Assembly (NCBI GenBank): GCA_022885665.1
Contig: JAGQDJ010000023.1
Coordinates: 310,001-374,000 of the forward strand
Reading direction: 5' to 3'
Length of the DNA stretch: 64,000 nt
Source of the DNA: Triops longicaudatus
Lineage: Eukaryota; Arthropoda; Branchiopoda; Notostraca; Triopsidae
Part shown: piece by piece, positions 43,064-56,179 of the stretch
Layout of the letters: the number at the start of each line of letters is the position of its first letter
Position numbering within the stretch: position 1 is the first letter of the stretch
Notes under the pieces: model-generated
Told to the model about the DNA's origin: nothing
The model's input: the letters and a program-made list of their open reading frames with translations, nothing else
Database searches by the model: none
Program-made: the position numbers and the translations under genes

Positions 43064-46000
43064 TTTCCAACTGATTACTGTGCTTTTCCGGGTAAGAGTC
43101 CACCGTTTTACTTTACACTTACAGACGATTTCTCTGAACAACTTAACAAACAAACAGTACGCCGGGATTGTCAGGTTCCTTTTTCGCGCTACACGGTGAT
43201 GAAAAAACGGTCTGCGTGACATCGTTTCACTCTAATAAATACTGACCTTATTTCCTCCCAAAGTAGCCCGCATTGGAAGCAAATATTTTATTGCGAAGCT
43301 TCCGAACTTTTGCTGTTATGCTCGTTAGCAACGTAAGGATGGAAGAAGTCAATAATGGGATGGTAGTCGTAATTGACTTTGGCTTTGGAGCTGCTGCTTT
43401 CCTTGCGGTTAATTTTAGTTCTAAAAAAAGAGCCGAAGGATGACAATTAATCGTGCGAACCAAATATACGATTAGCTATACAGACACGTAGCATACACAG
43501 TCACAGAAATAAAGGGAGAAATTTTGCCCTCACACGAAAGAAAGCCCCACTTATTATTTGTCTGGGAGGTATACCAAAGGAATGTTTCACTTTCACGTGA
43601 TAAATTAGTTGCAAGAATTTCGGATGCCTGCAGACGTAGAAGCTGTAACAGAATTCCATGGAGCGAATGATGGCAAATATTATGTAACCTTCCGCTTCAA
43701 ATAATGTATGCCTAATGGTGTCGGTAAGGGCACACATTCTATGGAGCCCCTTAAAGGCACGAATCTATTGGGCCCTTATTTACAATTTCAATAGAATTTA
43801 AATTCAAATAATATTTTCAAGCTAGGACAAATACGCAAGCAGCGAGCACTGTTCCTATTGCGACATTTATTTTATTTTTTAAGATGCTGCAGTAAGGTTT
43901 TATTTGAAAAATCCTAAGATAATATGCACTATCTTAGCCAATGCAAATGTAACTAAAAAATGCGTTGGTTTTGTTCCAGTTATATACGGTAACTCAGTAG
44001 GACTTGCGTTAATTAGGATCTTTTTGGTATTTCAGAGCTATCTTTAATACTATCAATACACGGATATCAGATTTATTCAGTAAAGGTAACCAACGAGAAA
44101 AAAAAACTACAAACTCAATAGAACAGAAAAAAATAAACTAGTAGGCTTTTTTATTATAAAACAAGAAAAAGTCGAACTAAATAAAATTAATTTGATGAGC
44201 CACGGCCGTATTTGTTCAAAACTGCACTCGGAAGTCTAATCACACAGAACATGGAATTTTCAACTGCACAAATATAACGTCATTCGTCTATGGTCAGACC
44301 TCCCGCAAATTGAAAAAACTTAATGGTCTGTTGCGCATATGCTGTTGTGGACAGTAAAAAAGGGCGCCGCTAAGAAGGAAACCGTTACGTGCAAACAATT
44401 GTGGTTAAAAGCAGATCACTTTCACCGCTTGAAAAGATCGTAAGTAGGCGGTTTTACTTTACAGTAATTGATCTAGAAGGGTTAACATTCTATGGTTTTG
44501 AGATTCTTACAGTCCTATAGTATTGTGATAATATATGTTATTATTTATAACACGAAAATTCAAACTTTATACATCATATATGTATATAATACTTAATATA
44601 TTGTAACAATACAACATTAAGTATTGTAATATAATAGTATTATAGTACAGAGCAATACATCGAGCTATCAAGTAATATCTGAGGAGATGCGAATGACACA
44701 CTTTGGTCTTGACAATAAAAATGTAGTCCATGGAGTACAGATAATTGGTGACTGTGAGAAATCACAGTAAATTATGTAATGCCCGCGAGCATAGATGGGC
44801 GGATAAAATCTAAAAACGATCCGGATCGGATCAAGAAACATGTCCGAATTTAGATCGCTATTCATAACTTCTCTCACGGATAGCGAGGTTTCGAGTGACG
44901 ATTTTTTTTTTTTTGCTTTTTTCTATAAGCCTTTTTACCCGAGTTGGGTAAGATTCCTACAATTCGTTCTGATATTCATATCAAACATTGTAATACGGAA
45001 TTTACGGTCAATTTCTCTACTACGATAACATGTGTGTGAAATACATATTTTTGTCTAACAAGTATGCCGTCACAAAAAGTTACAGAGCAGCCAAATTTTC
45101 TAACTTCTCCAATTTCTGTATTTTTTAGAAGAGATTCGTTAATAAATATCAATTAAAAGGGACAGGAATATTAAGATGCAGTTGCGGTAGAAAATATCCA
45201 AGCATTTTAATTTTACTATTTTTTGCGGAATTACAAACTTTGCTAAATTCATTATTACGTAGCCACAGCACACAAATATCTATCAGACACAACTACTGCA
45301 AAGATTAAAACTCATTACTACAACAATTAAAGTGTGGGCCTCTTTGTCATTGTTACTATGCTCTGTAAAACACTCCTTTGCGCCAGGTTCTTTAGGCCGC
45401 GAACCCATAAGCCAACGGATCTTTGGTTACGGATCACGGACCACGAACTGTTCGAAACGAACTACGGAACTTTGATTACGGATCGCGAGCCGTCAAGGCA
45501 GTCCGGTTCGGATCAAAAGATCCGTTTTCACGAACCCGGATCTGATCCGGATCGCGTTTTGGATCAGATCCGTCAGATCCGCCAGGGAAAAAGTTGTAGG
45601 GATAAACAGCAAGAAGTGCTTGACGAGTAAAAGTAATATAAATTAGATTTCGTATTCACAAGCGAATGCTCACAATGCCAATACTCAGAATGAGATTTCT
45701 TCGCTTACGTAGTTTTTTTTTTTCATCTGAAAACGACGTGGACTCTTGCTTATTGGCATGTATATTTGTCTATTCATTACCTAAATCAAACAACATTTAC
45801 AACAGAGTACATCAAAAGCTCAGCCACTGAATCTTCGACTAATATTGTGCGATATTTGAGAAGACAATTGCGTTGTTGAATGATCATTAACACAATAAGT
45901 CCTTTCACTGTTTTAAGTCAAGCGATATTGCAGCATACTTTCTTTTCCGCTATTCTATGGCTAGTTTGAAACGTACAGTCCTAGATTTATGAATAGACTA

Positions 46001-47415
46001 CCATCATGCGGAATCTAACAATTTTACGGCTATCTGGTTAGTTACTGATGTTTTTTTCCCCCCATATTTAAGTAAAAAAAAATATTAATTGCTCTAAAAA
46101 TGACTGTTCGCATATATAAAGTTCCATAAAGGTGTTCTGATTGTATCTTACACTTATAGTAAAGGTTGATTGTCCTTTTCTTTCTCGAGACACACAGGGT
46201 GAAGTCCCCTATTTGCACTTTTTTCTCATTTCATAGGATTAAGCCACGAAAAATATATGTTTAATATATTTTACGTTATTTTTCGTATCCCAAAAAAGTC
46301 CTAGAAAATTAAGATAATCTTTAATCTATACGTACATAATTTCTTACCACAGTGTTCCTAAAGTAGAAATCACTACAAAATGAACTAAAAGAATAGACTT
46401 GGCATTGTTGGTAATGGGTTAAACAGCGACTGTTACGTAATGTCAGGGCGATTACGGCATATGTCACAGGGAGTTCTTGCAGAAGACATCGCAAACACAG
46501 CTCAACTGTTTGCAAAATTATTTAATGAGTAAAGTCACCTATTTACTTGTCAATTGGTATGGTCGAGCTTTATTTAAAAAAGTGACTTGGTTAGTTTTCA
46601 AAACTGAGATCAGAGTTTTGTCTACTTGCACATGTACAAATTGCAAATTTTCTCAATATTAAATATTCAGCATTTCTGTCATATCTTTGATATACAAAAC
46701 TTGAAAACCGGATGAGCCGTTTCGAACCTTTCATGCTCAGAGTTACGTTTGAGTAAAAAGTTTTCGAGAAAATAAAACTAAAAAACGGCTAATTCAGTTT
46801 TCCGTATTTTCATATTTTTGCATACTTTGTATTTGAATACTTTTTTATCCTAAAATATATACCGTGTCGTGGCATGGAGAAAATTTGCAACTTTGGAATT
46901 CGCTCGAATATAAAAAAGAGCTCTATGTTAAAATAAACTGAGGTATTTTTGTGAAAAAGATTGACGTTACAGCATTTACAAACAGATACAATACTCTATT
47001 GCTATTTAAACTACTACTTTTCGCACTATACACAATTTTTGAAAAATTAAAACCCTTATTTAGTAAAATTAGTCATTTTATTAAAAATAATGGTAAAATA
47101 ATGCATCATTTTACAAACGTAATTGTAGTGTCACCACTACTTTATCTAAAAAAGTGCAATTCTTGAAATGTAATAATAAACTTGAAATTAAAAATAATTG
47201 TAATGTAACATTACTCTTTTTTCGCCAAATTACAAAACACTGGAGGCAAAGCGACTTATACGATATCAAAATTTGTAAAGAAAAAAAACGAATGCGCATA
47301 ATTGCAGTAACGGTGACTAACCGCTTAGATTACTATTAATAACTTCTTTTGTGAGTTTCAGCCAGCTAACTTGATTTGATTTTCTAAAAAAAAAAGTATA
47401 AATCATACTCGTGCG
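43064..47415. other. Long AT-rich gene-free interval
   Basis: About 4.3 kb with no coding exon I can support. It contains a very AT-rich block (about 44500-44660) with a perfect 10-bp inverted repeat (AATACTTAAT / ATTAAGTATT) and a GATC-rich repeat cluster (about 44800-45600). Short open frames are AT-driven. Confidence 0.55.
44800..45600. repeat. Second GATC-rich repeat cluster
   Basis: Half-sites GGATC/GATCC recur at about 44818-44832 (GATCCGGATCGGATC) and densely at about 45415-45590 (ACGGATC, GGATCAAAAGATCCG, GGATCTGATCCGGATCG, GGATCAGATCCGTCAGATCC). A GATGGGCGGAT string at about 44794 matches the reverse complement of the end of the cluster at 25.06 kb, so both loci probably belong to one dispersed family. 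A 98-codon frame across it is a by-product. Confidence 0.6.
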
Positions 47416-50319
47416 TTACCTCTCGCGGTATTTTTCCCGGTTTGCCTCCCTGCTGTCATCGAAGAAAAGATCGGTACTATTATCACTCCGTCGTTTTGTA
47501 TGTATCGGCTGGACAAACGTCGGGAAATCAGCGAACTGCTCTGTAAAAAATGCCTCAATTTTGTCCGTGTCAAAACCGTTGGCAAAGCTGGGCGTAAAGG
47601 ATTGTATATTGTCTAACTGAGGCAACTTGGGGTCCGGTTTACTACGCTGCGAAACACTTGCTGGAGGGGCAGTTGGTTTCGCCTTTGCAGCAGTTACGCT
47701 TTGCTTGCTGTCAAGACGTTGCGTGGCTGACGTGCCTTGGTCTTTGTCAAACGGAGGATAAGAATGGGCGTATCCTTCTATATGACAACTACAGCAGGTA
47801 GGGATCTTGAAAAAAAAACGAAGCGTTAAAAATGTAAAATAAATAGAAGCCAAAGTAAGAGTAAGTTAAATGGAAGACTTCGGTCAACCATACACTTTAA
47901 CTAAAGAATAAACACTTGAACAAAAAATAATGAAACAGACATACACTGTCATGAAATGTCCAACTGACCCTTAAGGCAAGTTTACCTTATAAATATCAAC
48001 ATGTAATCCACGTTGTTCATCCCAAGAAAGCAGTCTGTGATAATTATACACCTGCGAACACTGCGACTGGTAATGGGGCGAAACATAACTGCAACTATTT
48101 CCCGGTGACCTACGAAGAGAAAATCATGTTAACTTGTCCATGAGTGTCAAAAATAAACTTACAGGCACTTCTCTAATCGTAAGGTTTGTGTGTATTCACC
48201 CATGTTGATGATGTATTTCCACACTCCTTTTGAATTTAATGCCCTTTTAGGTCGGCCATATGTAACTTCCGATGGACATAAAAATCCACCTTCGGAAGCG
48301 AAATCGCGCTGTTCGTTATCGCCGTCGTCTTGTCGTCTGTTTCAAAAATACATTAATTAATAAATAAAAACGTATTGTAATAAATAAATAAACAAGTAAT
48401 AAAATATAGGTAGCCTGATAAAATTTTTAAAGGAGCAACGTATACCTATTTCCAAAATAATGAGCACGGTTATATTGTCTCTCTTGGGCTGAAGAAACGC
48501 CCTCGACTAGATCGTCTGCGCTTTGTGTCCTGACTTCTGCCAGCATAGCATCAACCATCGGTTTGTTCCGATGTAGCATATTCAAAATGGCTTCCCTACA
48601 AAGAGTACAGAACAAACAGTTTACAACAGTACAAGGAATATACGATTAAGACTTACGAAGGGTAGGTGCGAACATCCAAGCACAGGCCATCGGTATATTG
48701 TGGGCAGTCTCCTACAGCTGCTGATCCGAATTGAGAAGGACGACGAGTTGCAACTCCATTGTTTGATGCGGCGGAGTTTGGAGATTGTGGGGCGTTTCCA
48801 GTCGTTGGTTTGTGAGGTGGTCGAATGCTCTGCCCAGATGGTGGTGAACTAGGACGAAAAGGAGCACGAGGGGGCAACTGGGGTGAATTTCTTTGTGGCT
48901 GAGCTTGAGGAGGTGCTAAGGGTCGGAACGTGTCCGGTTCAGGTCGTTGAAGTGAATCGGACGGGCGGAAACCTCCACCAGGCGGAGCGGCAGCAAACGG
49001 TGGCGGACGTAATAACCCATCTGCTATCGAAACACGGGAGAATTAAAGTAAATAACACTATGACTTGGTACGTGAACACTACCAAGTAATATAAACAACC
49101 GACCATAAATGAATGTTTCCTCGAAATTATTTAGAGAAATAAAAGGACAACATTTTCAGACGAAAATACAGTTAAAACTACTAAATGTTACCGGTACTAA
49201 ACTGCTGCGGAGGCCTTCCGACAGGCCTCACATTTGAGTTTGATAGCTGTGAATCTAGGAGCACAAAACCATTATCCGTTGGAAGTTGGAAGGGATTCGG
49301 CGGAGGTGGGCGGAATTCTTTGACGGGTGCACGTAGGTGAGGCGAGTTTCCTGTAAGTGGATCTTGCGGACGACCGTCTCGGTTACCTCCAAGCGCTGTA
49401 AACCGTTACAATTTTATGGAAATAAAAATACAGATACGACAAGAAGTAGCTGTTTAACTTGCTTTTCGTACCTGGTCTTCCCTCCCGAATTGTCGAAACA
49501 AGCACGGAAGGGCTACTGCGGCCTGGAGACGGAGGCTGCAGCAAAACAGAGGGACTGCGTTGTCGGTCGCGTTCTCGGTTGGGCCGTCTTTCGTTCCTCT
49601 GCCGCTCTTGAGCGTGTTGTACACGTTTCTGTGTTCAAATTTGAAAGAAAGATTAGGGGGCAAATCTCAGAATTGACCCAAGCTTTTTTGTTTCTAGTTT
49701 GTTTTGAAACAAAGTCTTCTACCTGAGCAGTAGGCATGGGCTCTTCATCTCCGAAGAGCATGTTTCGCAACTCAGCTTTAATGTCCTCTACATCTTGCTG
49801 GCCCATTTTGCTTAACCCGGCAGTCAATAACCCGGCCATGGGTGCTAAGGGAGGGCTACCGAGGGCCGCTGCTTGGGGTGACGTAGGTAAGGGTGGTAAA
49901 CCAAGAGGGTTTGGTGGCATTTTTGCCATTGCCGAAACATCGACTCCAGCTTGGCTAAGTAGTTTTTCCAATTGCGCATAACTACCTTTAACTTTCAATT
50001 TGTTCGCATTGTAACTTGAGTGAATTGCGCGACCACTTTCCGCTTCCATCTCGTCACCTTCTTCCTCTTGTATTTTAGCCTGGAGGGATTCGAAGAGTTG
50101 GACAACTTCTGCTACGTCGGACGGATCAGCTGGGCTGTCCGGGTCAACTATATCTTCTAGTTCATCTTCATAGTCCATCCGATCCTCAGCTAACGGTGTT
50201 GGCCCATTCGTGGTAGTTTCCAGCTGGGGCTCCCCATCGGACGCGAGAACGACAGCGAAGGAGGCAACAATGAGGAAAAGTAGGATGGAAGTAAACGTGT
50301 TCCGGGTTGCCAGACCCAT
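47416..50319 (-). CDS. Spatzle-like secreted cystine-knot ligand with long Pro-rich prodomain
   Basis: Extracellular ligand of the Spatzle/neurotrophin-like family, candidate activator of Toll receptors after proteolytic processing. Eight exons in phase give 719 aa: 50319-49723, 49628-49472, 49395-49192, 49020-48657, 48595-48446, 48336-48163, 48109-47986, 47805-47416. Signal peptide: SILLFLIVASFAVVLAS. The prodomain is acidic, then very Pro/Arg-rich (48.7-49.6 kb). The knot begins near 48270: FLCPSEVTYGRPKRAL, WKYIINMGEYTQTLRLEKC, NSCSYVSPHYQSQC, VYNYHRLLSWD, GLHVDIY, PTCCSCHIEGY; it has seven cysteines, the typical Spatzle count. About 110 residues follow the knot, ending in a basic, Glu-rich tail. 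Overall it resembles Spatzle 3/4-type members more than Spatzle 1, by the intact LLSWD and CCSCHI motifs. Which paralogue it is needs a tree. Confidence 0.9.
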
Positions 50320-52117
50320 GTTTGCATCGGTGAATTGAAAAGCAATGGAGTACCAGGGTCGGGAGTACGATGGTTGAGGTCAAACTGGTAAGCTGCTGAC
50401 TCTTACCTAACCACAGGAAACTGAAGGGACAGCAAAGAAAAGGGCGCTAGCATTTCATTGGCACACTTGCATGGCTGTGAAAGCCACAGTAACCTACCTA
50501 CGCCTAAGACCCGTAACTGAAACCTAACCTTCAACTTTTTAGCTACCCATACATCGAACGGTACGTGAGCTCTAGACTAACTCGGTCAACTTATGATTAG
50601 CCCTTGCTGTACCGTTATCCCAATAAAGAACTTGCGTACCACCCTTTAAAAAAGAAATACTTAATTACTTCACGCATGTTACGCAAGAATCCCTTGAAGC
50701 TTTTACTTCCCGTTACGTTGAACGAGTGAGAACTAGCTAACTCTTTTCGTGCATATTTCATATTAAAAGGCTTATTAAACTACTGGCAAAAAATGTGACT
50801 TAAATGTGACCCATATTTAATAGTACTAGAATTTGTGTGACGTTATAAGAGAGAAAAACGGATAAGCTTGCAAATTACTTGCACCTAGACTGGAAAATGA
50901 AAGGAAGAGCAAACTATGAAAGGAACAAGATTTGTTTATCTGTACGTATAAAAAGTTAATTTGAGAAAGATTAAATGAAAGTAAGCTCACCCTGTTTTTT
51001 ATGCGCGCACAACACGCAGTATTTTTCTTGTTTTGGGAAACAATACTCTGAAAAGTTTTCACAATGCATGCACACTTGACTGGAATTGGAAAACACTACA
51101 TACACAGCTAATTTTCTTTGTGAATCGTAAGCACTTCGTTTTTACTCCATTGTAACACGAAAACGAAATTCAGTCCACGCGAGCACTAATGTCAAGTTCG
51201 CTGTGTCACTGCAAGTCCTTTATTGAGCCACTGCTTTGAAATGCGAGGAACTATTCCATAAGCACAGTAAAAAATTGAGTGGTGTGCAGGGACGAGGTAT
51301 GGAAAGGTAGATGCCCTCTCTTCGGAACTGCTTTCCTTCGTACGGTTACGCGAGTCCCTCCACAACACCAAGGTCCGTTCCGGGAGAGAGAACGCTTCGT
51401 CACTTGGGTTAAGCTAGGCACTCCGCGTATTCACAGCACAAACGGTTTTCATGGCGAGATAAAAAAAAAAAGAAAAAAAAAATCAGCTTTCTCCAGGTTG
51501 AATGAGCTACGAAGTACTCTTTCTTTCCAGATCGTTCTTTCTCCCGTCTGCAATGTTACCACTCCAACACCAATTTTACAAAACCCGAAATGATGCATTT
51601 CATGTTACCGGAGGCAAACCAGAAGCGAAAAGTAACTTGGAAGGAATCATTACGGTCATTTATTTTCAAGACATCCCACTCAACTTTCATTCCCGACAAA
51701 CTTTCTCCAACGTAAACGAGTTTTCATCGGTCTTTTTTCCCTTAAAAATGGTTCAATTTTAGCGAAACAGACCACAAGGCTAACCATTTGACGCCCGTTA
51801 CATTTAATAAAAACAGGCCTAGTAAACTTACGGAGGACGAACCAGTAAAACCAACATTTCAAAGCCTTAACAGGAAGGAGTTAAGACACTACAATAACGG
51901 GGCTTAGCACGGTTACCTACACTTTAAAGAAAGTAGCCGGTCTCTTCTGACCTTCACGCAACGCTAACGTTAAAACTATAGCAAAAGTGTAAAGCTTCCG
52001 GGTCTCCTATAATTATAAAAAAAACTAACACAACAGCTGACGCGTTTTGGATTCGAAATTCTATGTATTTGTATCTTCATTTCTTTTCAAACGCCACCAA
52101 CTAACAACGCATTGACT
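50320..52117. other. Intergenic region upstream of the Spatzle-like gene
   Basis: About 1.8 kb. No coding exon is visible; an A-rich run lies at about 51460-51482. It contains the Spatzle-like promoter and the MRPL1 3' side. Confidence 0.5.
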
Positions 52118-53565
52118 TCAACTAGACGCACGTTCCCTGATATCATCGTTGACATCATCCTCGTCTTCTTCCGTTTCCTCTACAACGTTAGATCTCTGAC
52201 TTTTAGATCCAGCCTGGCTCTGTACATATCGCGTATGATCGAGAAGAAAAACTTCACAGCTAGGTGGGCACTTGAGCGTCAGTCTCGTAATGAAAGGCTC
52301 TGCTTTACGCGGCTTGCAGGTATCCAGATCGCGCAATAAAAACGACAGATTGGCTTCCAGCTGAGCGTTATCCATGTCAAGCTAGAAATTATCAATCGCA
52401 TGAAAATACACCTGCATCGTTTATTGACACTTAAGGGAAGAGAGAAGGGGGAATCAATAACTTACCCGACCTACCGGCATTTCAACGCAACCATAATCTA
52501 GTTCATGTTTATCACGAGAGCACTGATATTCAAGCCCCTTAAGGAATTTCAGTACCATATCTTTCATGTCAACTCCCAACGTGCCTATGCTCGGGACAGA
52601 CAATTTCGAAAACGGTCATTTAGTATGTGAAAGTAGGAACGCACACAAAAAAGAGAAAAACATGACTGACCTGCTTTTTGACTGGGAAACTTTTTCTTCA
52701 TCAATCCTCGAATGGGAATCATGTCTGAGAGTATATTCGAATGTGCTACAACAAAGTCGACCGAAGATACGTCATAATTGCCCGCCTAGTTTAGAAAAGT
52801 TAAAAATCATACCTAAATAGATTGTGCTGTACAAATACCAAGATTTTTTTCACTAAATCAGTTCCTCCAGCTTCTAAAGCCCCAGCCTCGAGAGCTTCTC
52901 GTTGTTGATCTTGACCTTTGGCGAATGCTAAGACCGTCTTATCCGGTCCGTATGCAAACTGATGCGGTAAGAGTACCATGCGCGAAAACGGATCCAAGAA
53001 ACGGGTCTAAACGCAAGAAACACATCTGGGTTGTCAATAAGTGAAATGAAAATGTGTGTACACAGGTAACAAAAGGGCCTATAAGAAACACTCGTGCACC
53101 TCATCGAAAATTCTCACCTTTTTCTCCATTCTCATGTCTAATTCGACGAATGCCATCAAGACGGAATCCGGTTTGTTATACACAGTTGGATGCATGGACT
53201 CTCGGTGAGCTTCAATGGCTTCGTCAAACGAAAAGACCCGCGGTTGGCAATGTTTCATGTTAAAAACGTTGTCGATAGCGATCGCTTTACCAGACTCGTC
53301 TTTACGTCTGGAGCCAGTCGGAAGTTCTCTGTTTTGTTTTAATTGTTATTAAAATCTGTATTTCATTTTCTGATACGGTAATTTACTTCATAGCTAGTTT
53401 GATTTTGTACGGAATAAACTCTTCTTTCTTGACTTCAAGTTTAACTTTGTTCTTGCTTTTACGCTCCCTTGTACCCTTTCTGGCAGCAAAGCATCGCACT
53501 TGCACAGTCTGGAGACCGGGGCTAACCACGGGCATAAAGTTGCGCAAACTTGGCGCGATTGACAT
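52118..53565 (-). CDS. MRPL1: Mitochondrial large ribosomal subunit protein uL1m
   Basis: Component of the L1 stalk of the mitochondrial ribosome. Six exons join in phase: 53565-53387, 53328-53118, 53006-52839, 52785-52671, 52584-52466, 52381-52118, giving 351 aa. The basic N-terminus (MSIAPSLRNFMPVV, then VQVRCFAARKG) fits a mitochondrial targeting peptide. L1 family features: FSFDEAIEAHRE, FVELDMRMEKKTRFLDPF, VLLPHQF, VLAFAKG, GGTDLVKKIL, then DFVVAHSNIL and IRGLMKKKFPSQKAGTLG. A donor just after KKIL (52839) is needed; reading on would shift the frame. The C-terminal tail is acidic (about 20 Glu/Asp). An in-frame ATG 45 bases upstream (53610) is an alternative start; 53565 better fits a targeting peptide. 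Confidence 0.93.
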
Positions 53566-53830
53566 AATGCCTGACAAACCAAAAACCAAACAACTTATAA
53601 AAATCGACAATAGTGCACCGAAATCCTATTGCAGAATTGGTCTTAAATATGACTAATATCCAAAACTAGACAACTAGCTTCTTTTTTTTTATACGTCTCT
53701 ATTACACACCCCCTGAGATTACTGCTCTATTATAGTCGCATTCTCTTATCCAAGACTCAAAGGAATTTTTAGTGCAACTTTTGCGACAACTAGCTTTAAT
53801 TAAAGTAGAGAAATTAGAGTTAGTCAGAAT

Positions 53831-53987
53831 CAGTGGCGTCGTGCACTTCAAAAATTTGGGGGGGCCCGATTTTGCATTTCTCTTAATAAAAGAGTTAATG
53901 AGTTATAAATGAGTTTTAAATTATACCTTTTTTTCAGGATGGTAAAAATTTTGGGGGGTCCCGGCCCCATATGGCACGACGCCTCTG
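53831..53987. mobile_element. hAT-type MITE, 157 bp, with perfect 8-bp target duplication
   Basis: The element begins CAGTGGCGTCGTGC and ends GCACGACGCCTCTG, a 14-bp terminal inverted repeat with one mismatch. It is flanked on both sides by GTCAGAAT (53823-53830 and 53988-53995). An 8-bp duplication and CAG...CTG termini are the signature of hAT transposons. G-rich subterminal blocks (GGGGGGGCCC and GGGGGGTCCC) lie inside. No coding capacity. Confidence 0.88.
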
Positions 53988-54117
53988 GTCAGAATTTTGC
54001 GAAACAAAAAACACGATCATTTTTTTATGGGAAAGATGACCAAATTGCTTCACAGGTTACCACTGTAATAACAGTGTTCCCGTCTGTTTGGTTAGGCGCC
54101 TCTGGTGTGAGAATTTT

Positions 54118-54172
54118 ACCTAATTTAACTTAACCTAACTAAATCTAACTTACTAAACTTAACCTAATCTAA
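54118..54172. repeat. Degenerate CCTAA-like (telomere-type) stretch
   Basis: The segment repeats units such as TTAACCTAAC and TTAACCTAATC, resembling the arthropod TTAGG/CCTAA telomere motif in degenerate form. It is short and imperfect, so it may be low-complexity DNA rather than an interstitial telomere. Confidence 0.3.
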
Positions 54173-56173
54173 AAAAGTCACGGACGTATAATAGAGAAGT
54201 ACGAAAATCAACGTGCGCATTTTCCCAACTCTACACAATTAAGTAGCTATGAACACAGAAAGAGGTAGGCATATCTAATGTGAAAGTAGTGCAGATTACG
54301 AAGGATGCATGATACTATCCAACGCTGGTCTAAAGCAAAATTAAGTACTTACGCGACTGAAACATGTTTTGAGTATTCGGTGAAGCTGAACAGGTGTGTT
54401 TAAAAGACCAACAAAGCAATATAAGGGCTTGAAAAATCGCTAACCCACGTGCGTTAATAGTTTCGGGTCGACAAGTCAATTGTTTTGGTTACAAACCTCA
54501 ATTGACATAAGCGCCTCTCGTGGTAAATATAAAATACATATTGAGCACGGATCGCGGTTGTTTCAACTTTCGAGTATACGGACAGCCATTTTTCATGATT
54601 TTTCCCCGGTGAATCAAGACTGTACTTTCTTTAAAGAAAATGGTCAAACGCTTTCTAATATCCCATGTCAACGATAACGAGAAAAAATTTTTAAGACAAA
54701 ATGCTATTTCGGAATTTTGTCAAGCAATTTCGTGGTCGCATTCATGGTTATCCGCAAAGTAGGGTAACTTTGAATACCAACTTCGAAGATACCAAAGCCC
54801 CGGAATTTCACAGTGAAATCGAAAGTGAAAATTTTGCATAATTTAGAAGAGCAACCACATAGCAAAAAAAAATTTTTTTTCCTTTTACTTAAAAATTAGC
54901 CGAAATATACCAGAAGAACGAAAATAAAAGGCCCTTTTTCGTTCGGAATTTACCCCGTTCTACGGCAAAAAGTTATGAATTTGCGCGTGTATTATTAGGA
55001 GACTGCAATAATTACTATTATATTATGGTTGCAAGAACTCGTACACCTAAAGTTTGTCAATCATTGGCGAAGAATTCGCGTTTATCAGCGCACACCGAGC
55101 GGTACAGTCCTGAAGGCGTCTTCCAAACCAGGACATAACAAACTCATCTTCGTTAATGATGAGTTGAACATATCTTACTGAAAACCAAGTCCGTAAGCTA
55201 TCCTTTAACAGTGCTCACGTTAAGTGAATGCAAACAATCTGTGTACCTGCGTATCACCTGCAAGTAGCTGAATAATATTGCCTGCGGAAGACGATACGGT
55301 TCGATACGGAAGACGATGTGTCCACGCGATACGGTTCGTCTTAAACCAATAAAACCACAAATCCGTAAGCAACCCAAGTGCTGTACTGCATGATTATGAA
55401 CAATTTATTGAGCAAACATGATGAATCATACCTAGGGACGCACACTTGAAACACGCAGACTGAAACAAATGTAAGTTATCCTCGACAACAAAAAATAATA
55501 ATAGAAGAATCAAAATAAAAGCTTTCTTACTGGGAGTCTAACCCAATTCAAAAATTAACTACATAAAGATTTACGTCAACCAGTGACGTCACAACTTGAA
55601 AGGGAAGGGGGAAAATGGTCACACAGAACTATGAGAATCCTAGCATCTGACTTTTACCAGAAAACTGAGTAGCAAGACACAAGTGCGTTCATACCATTAC
55701 AAAGTCGCTCACTACATGAAATACGGCCGCTGTTCAATTTTAAATCCTATAAATTCCAAATTGCAGAAAATATATATATAAGAAAATATGATGTTAACCC
55801 CCAAAATATGCATGCAACGTGTCTCAAGAAACACCTACAATGAAGCCTTTCCCCTCACAAACTTGACACAATCCTTTCTCGTAATCGTAATATGGTACAA
55901 CTGGTTTAGTTTTTTGTTAACGTTGTGGAAACATCTAAGGAATTTCAACAGGAGGATTTCAGCAGGGCTTACACTGTACTTAAACAGCGAAAGCAAGATT
56001 TCCAATGATAAAGATACAGAGCGCTTCAAAGATTAATCGTTATAATGGTGGAGGGCAGAACTGAAATATTTGAGGACAACTGTTTGAGCTTCCCTGAGAG
56101 TTGCCTGCTGGATTCCGAAATGACCAATAAAGACCAACCACACAAGGAATAAACTGGAGAAAATAGAAGAGAT

Positions 56174-56179
56174 TTTATT
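56174..56179 (-). promoter_or_regulatory. Putative polyadenylation signal for ZSWIM8
   Basis: AATAAA on the minus strand, about 160 bases past the ZSWIM8 stop codon at 56336. Confidence 0.45.

Noticed and set aside
45334..45630. 98-codon plus-strand open frame
   Set aside because: Spans the GATC-rich repeat cluster; the peptide is a translation of the repeat and has no independent support.
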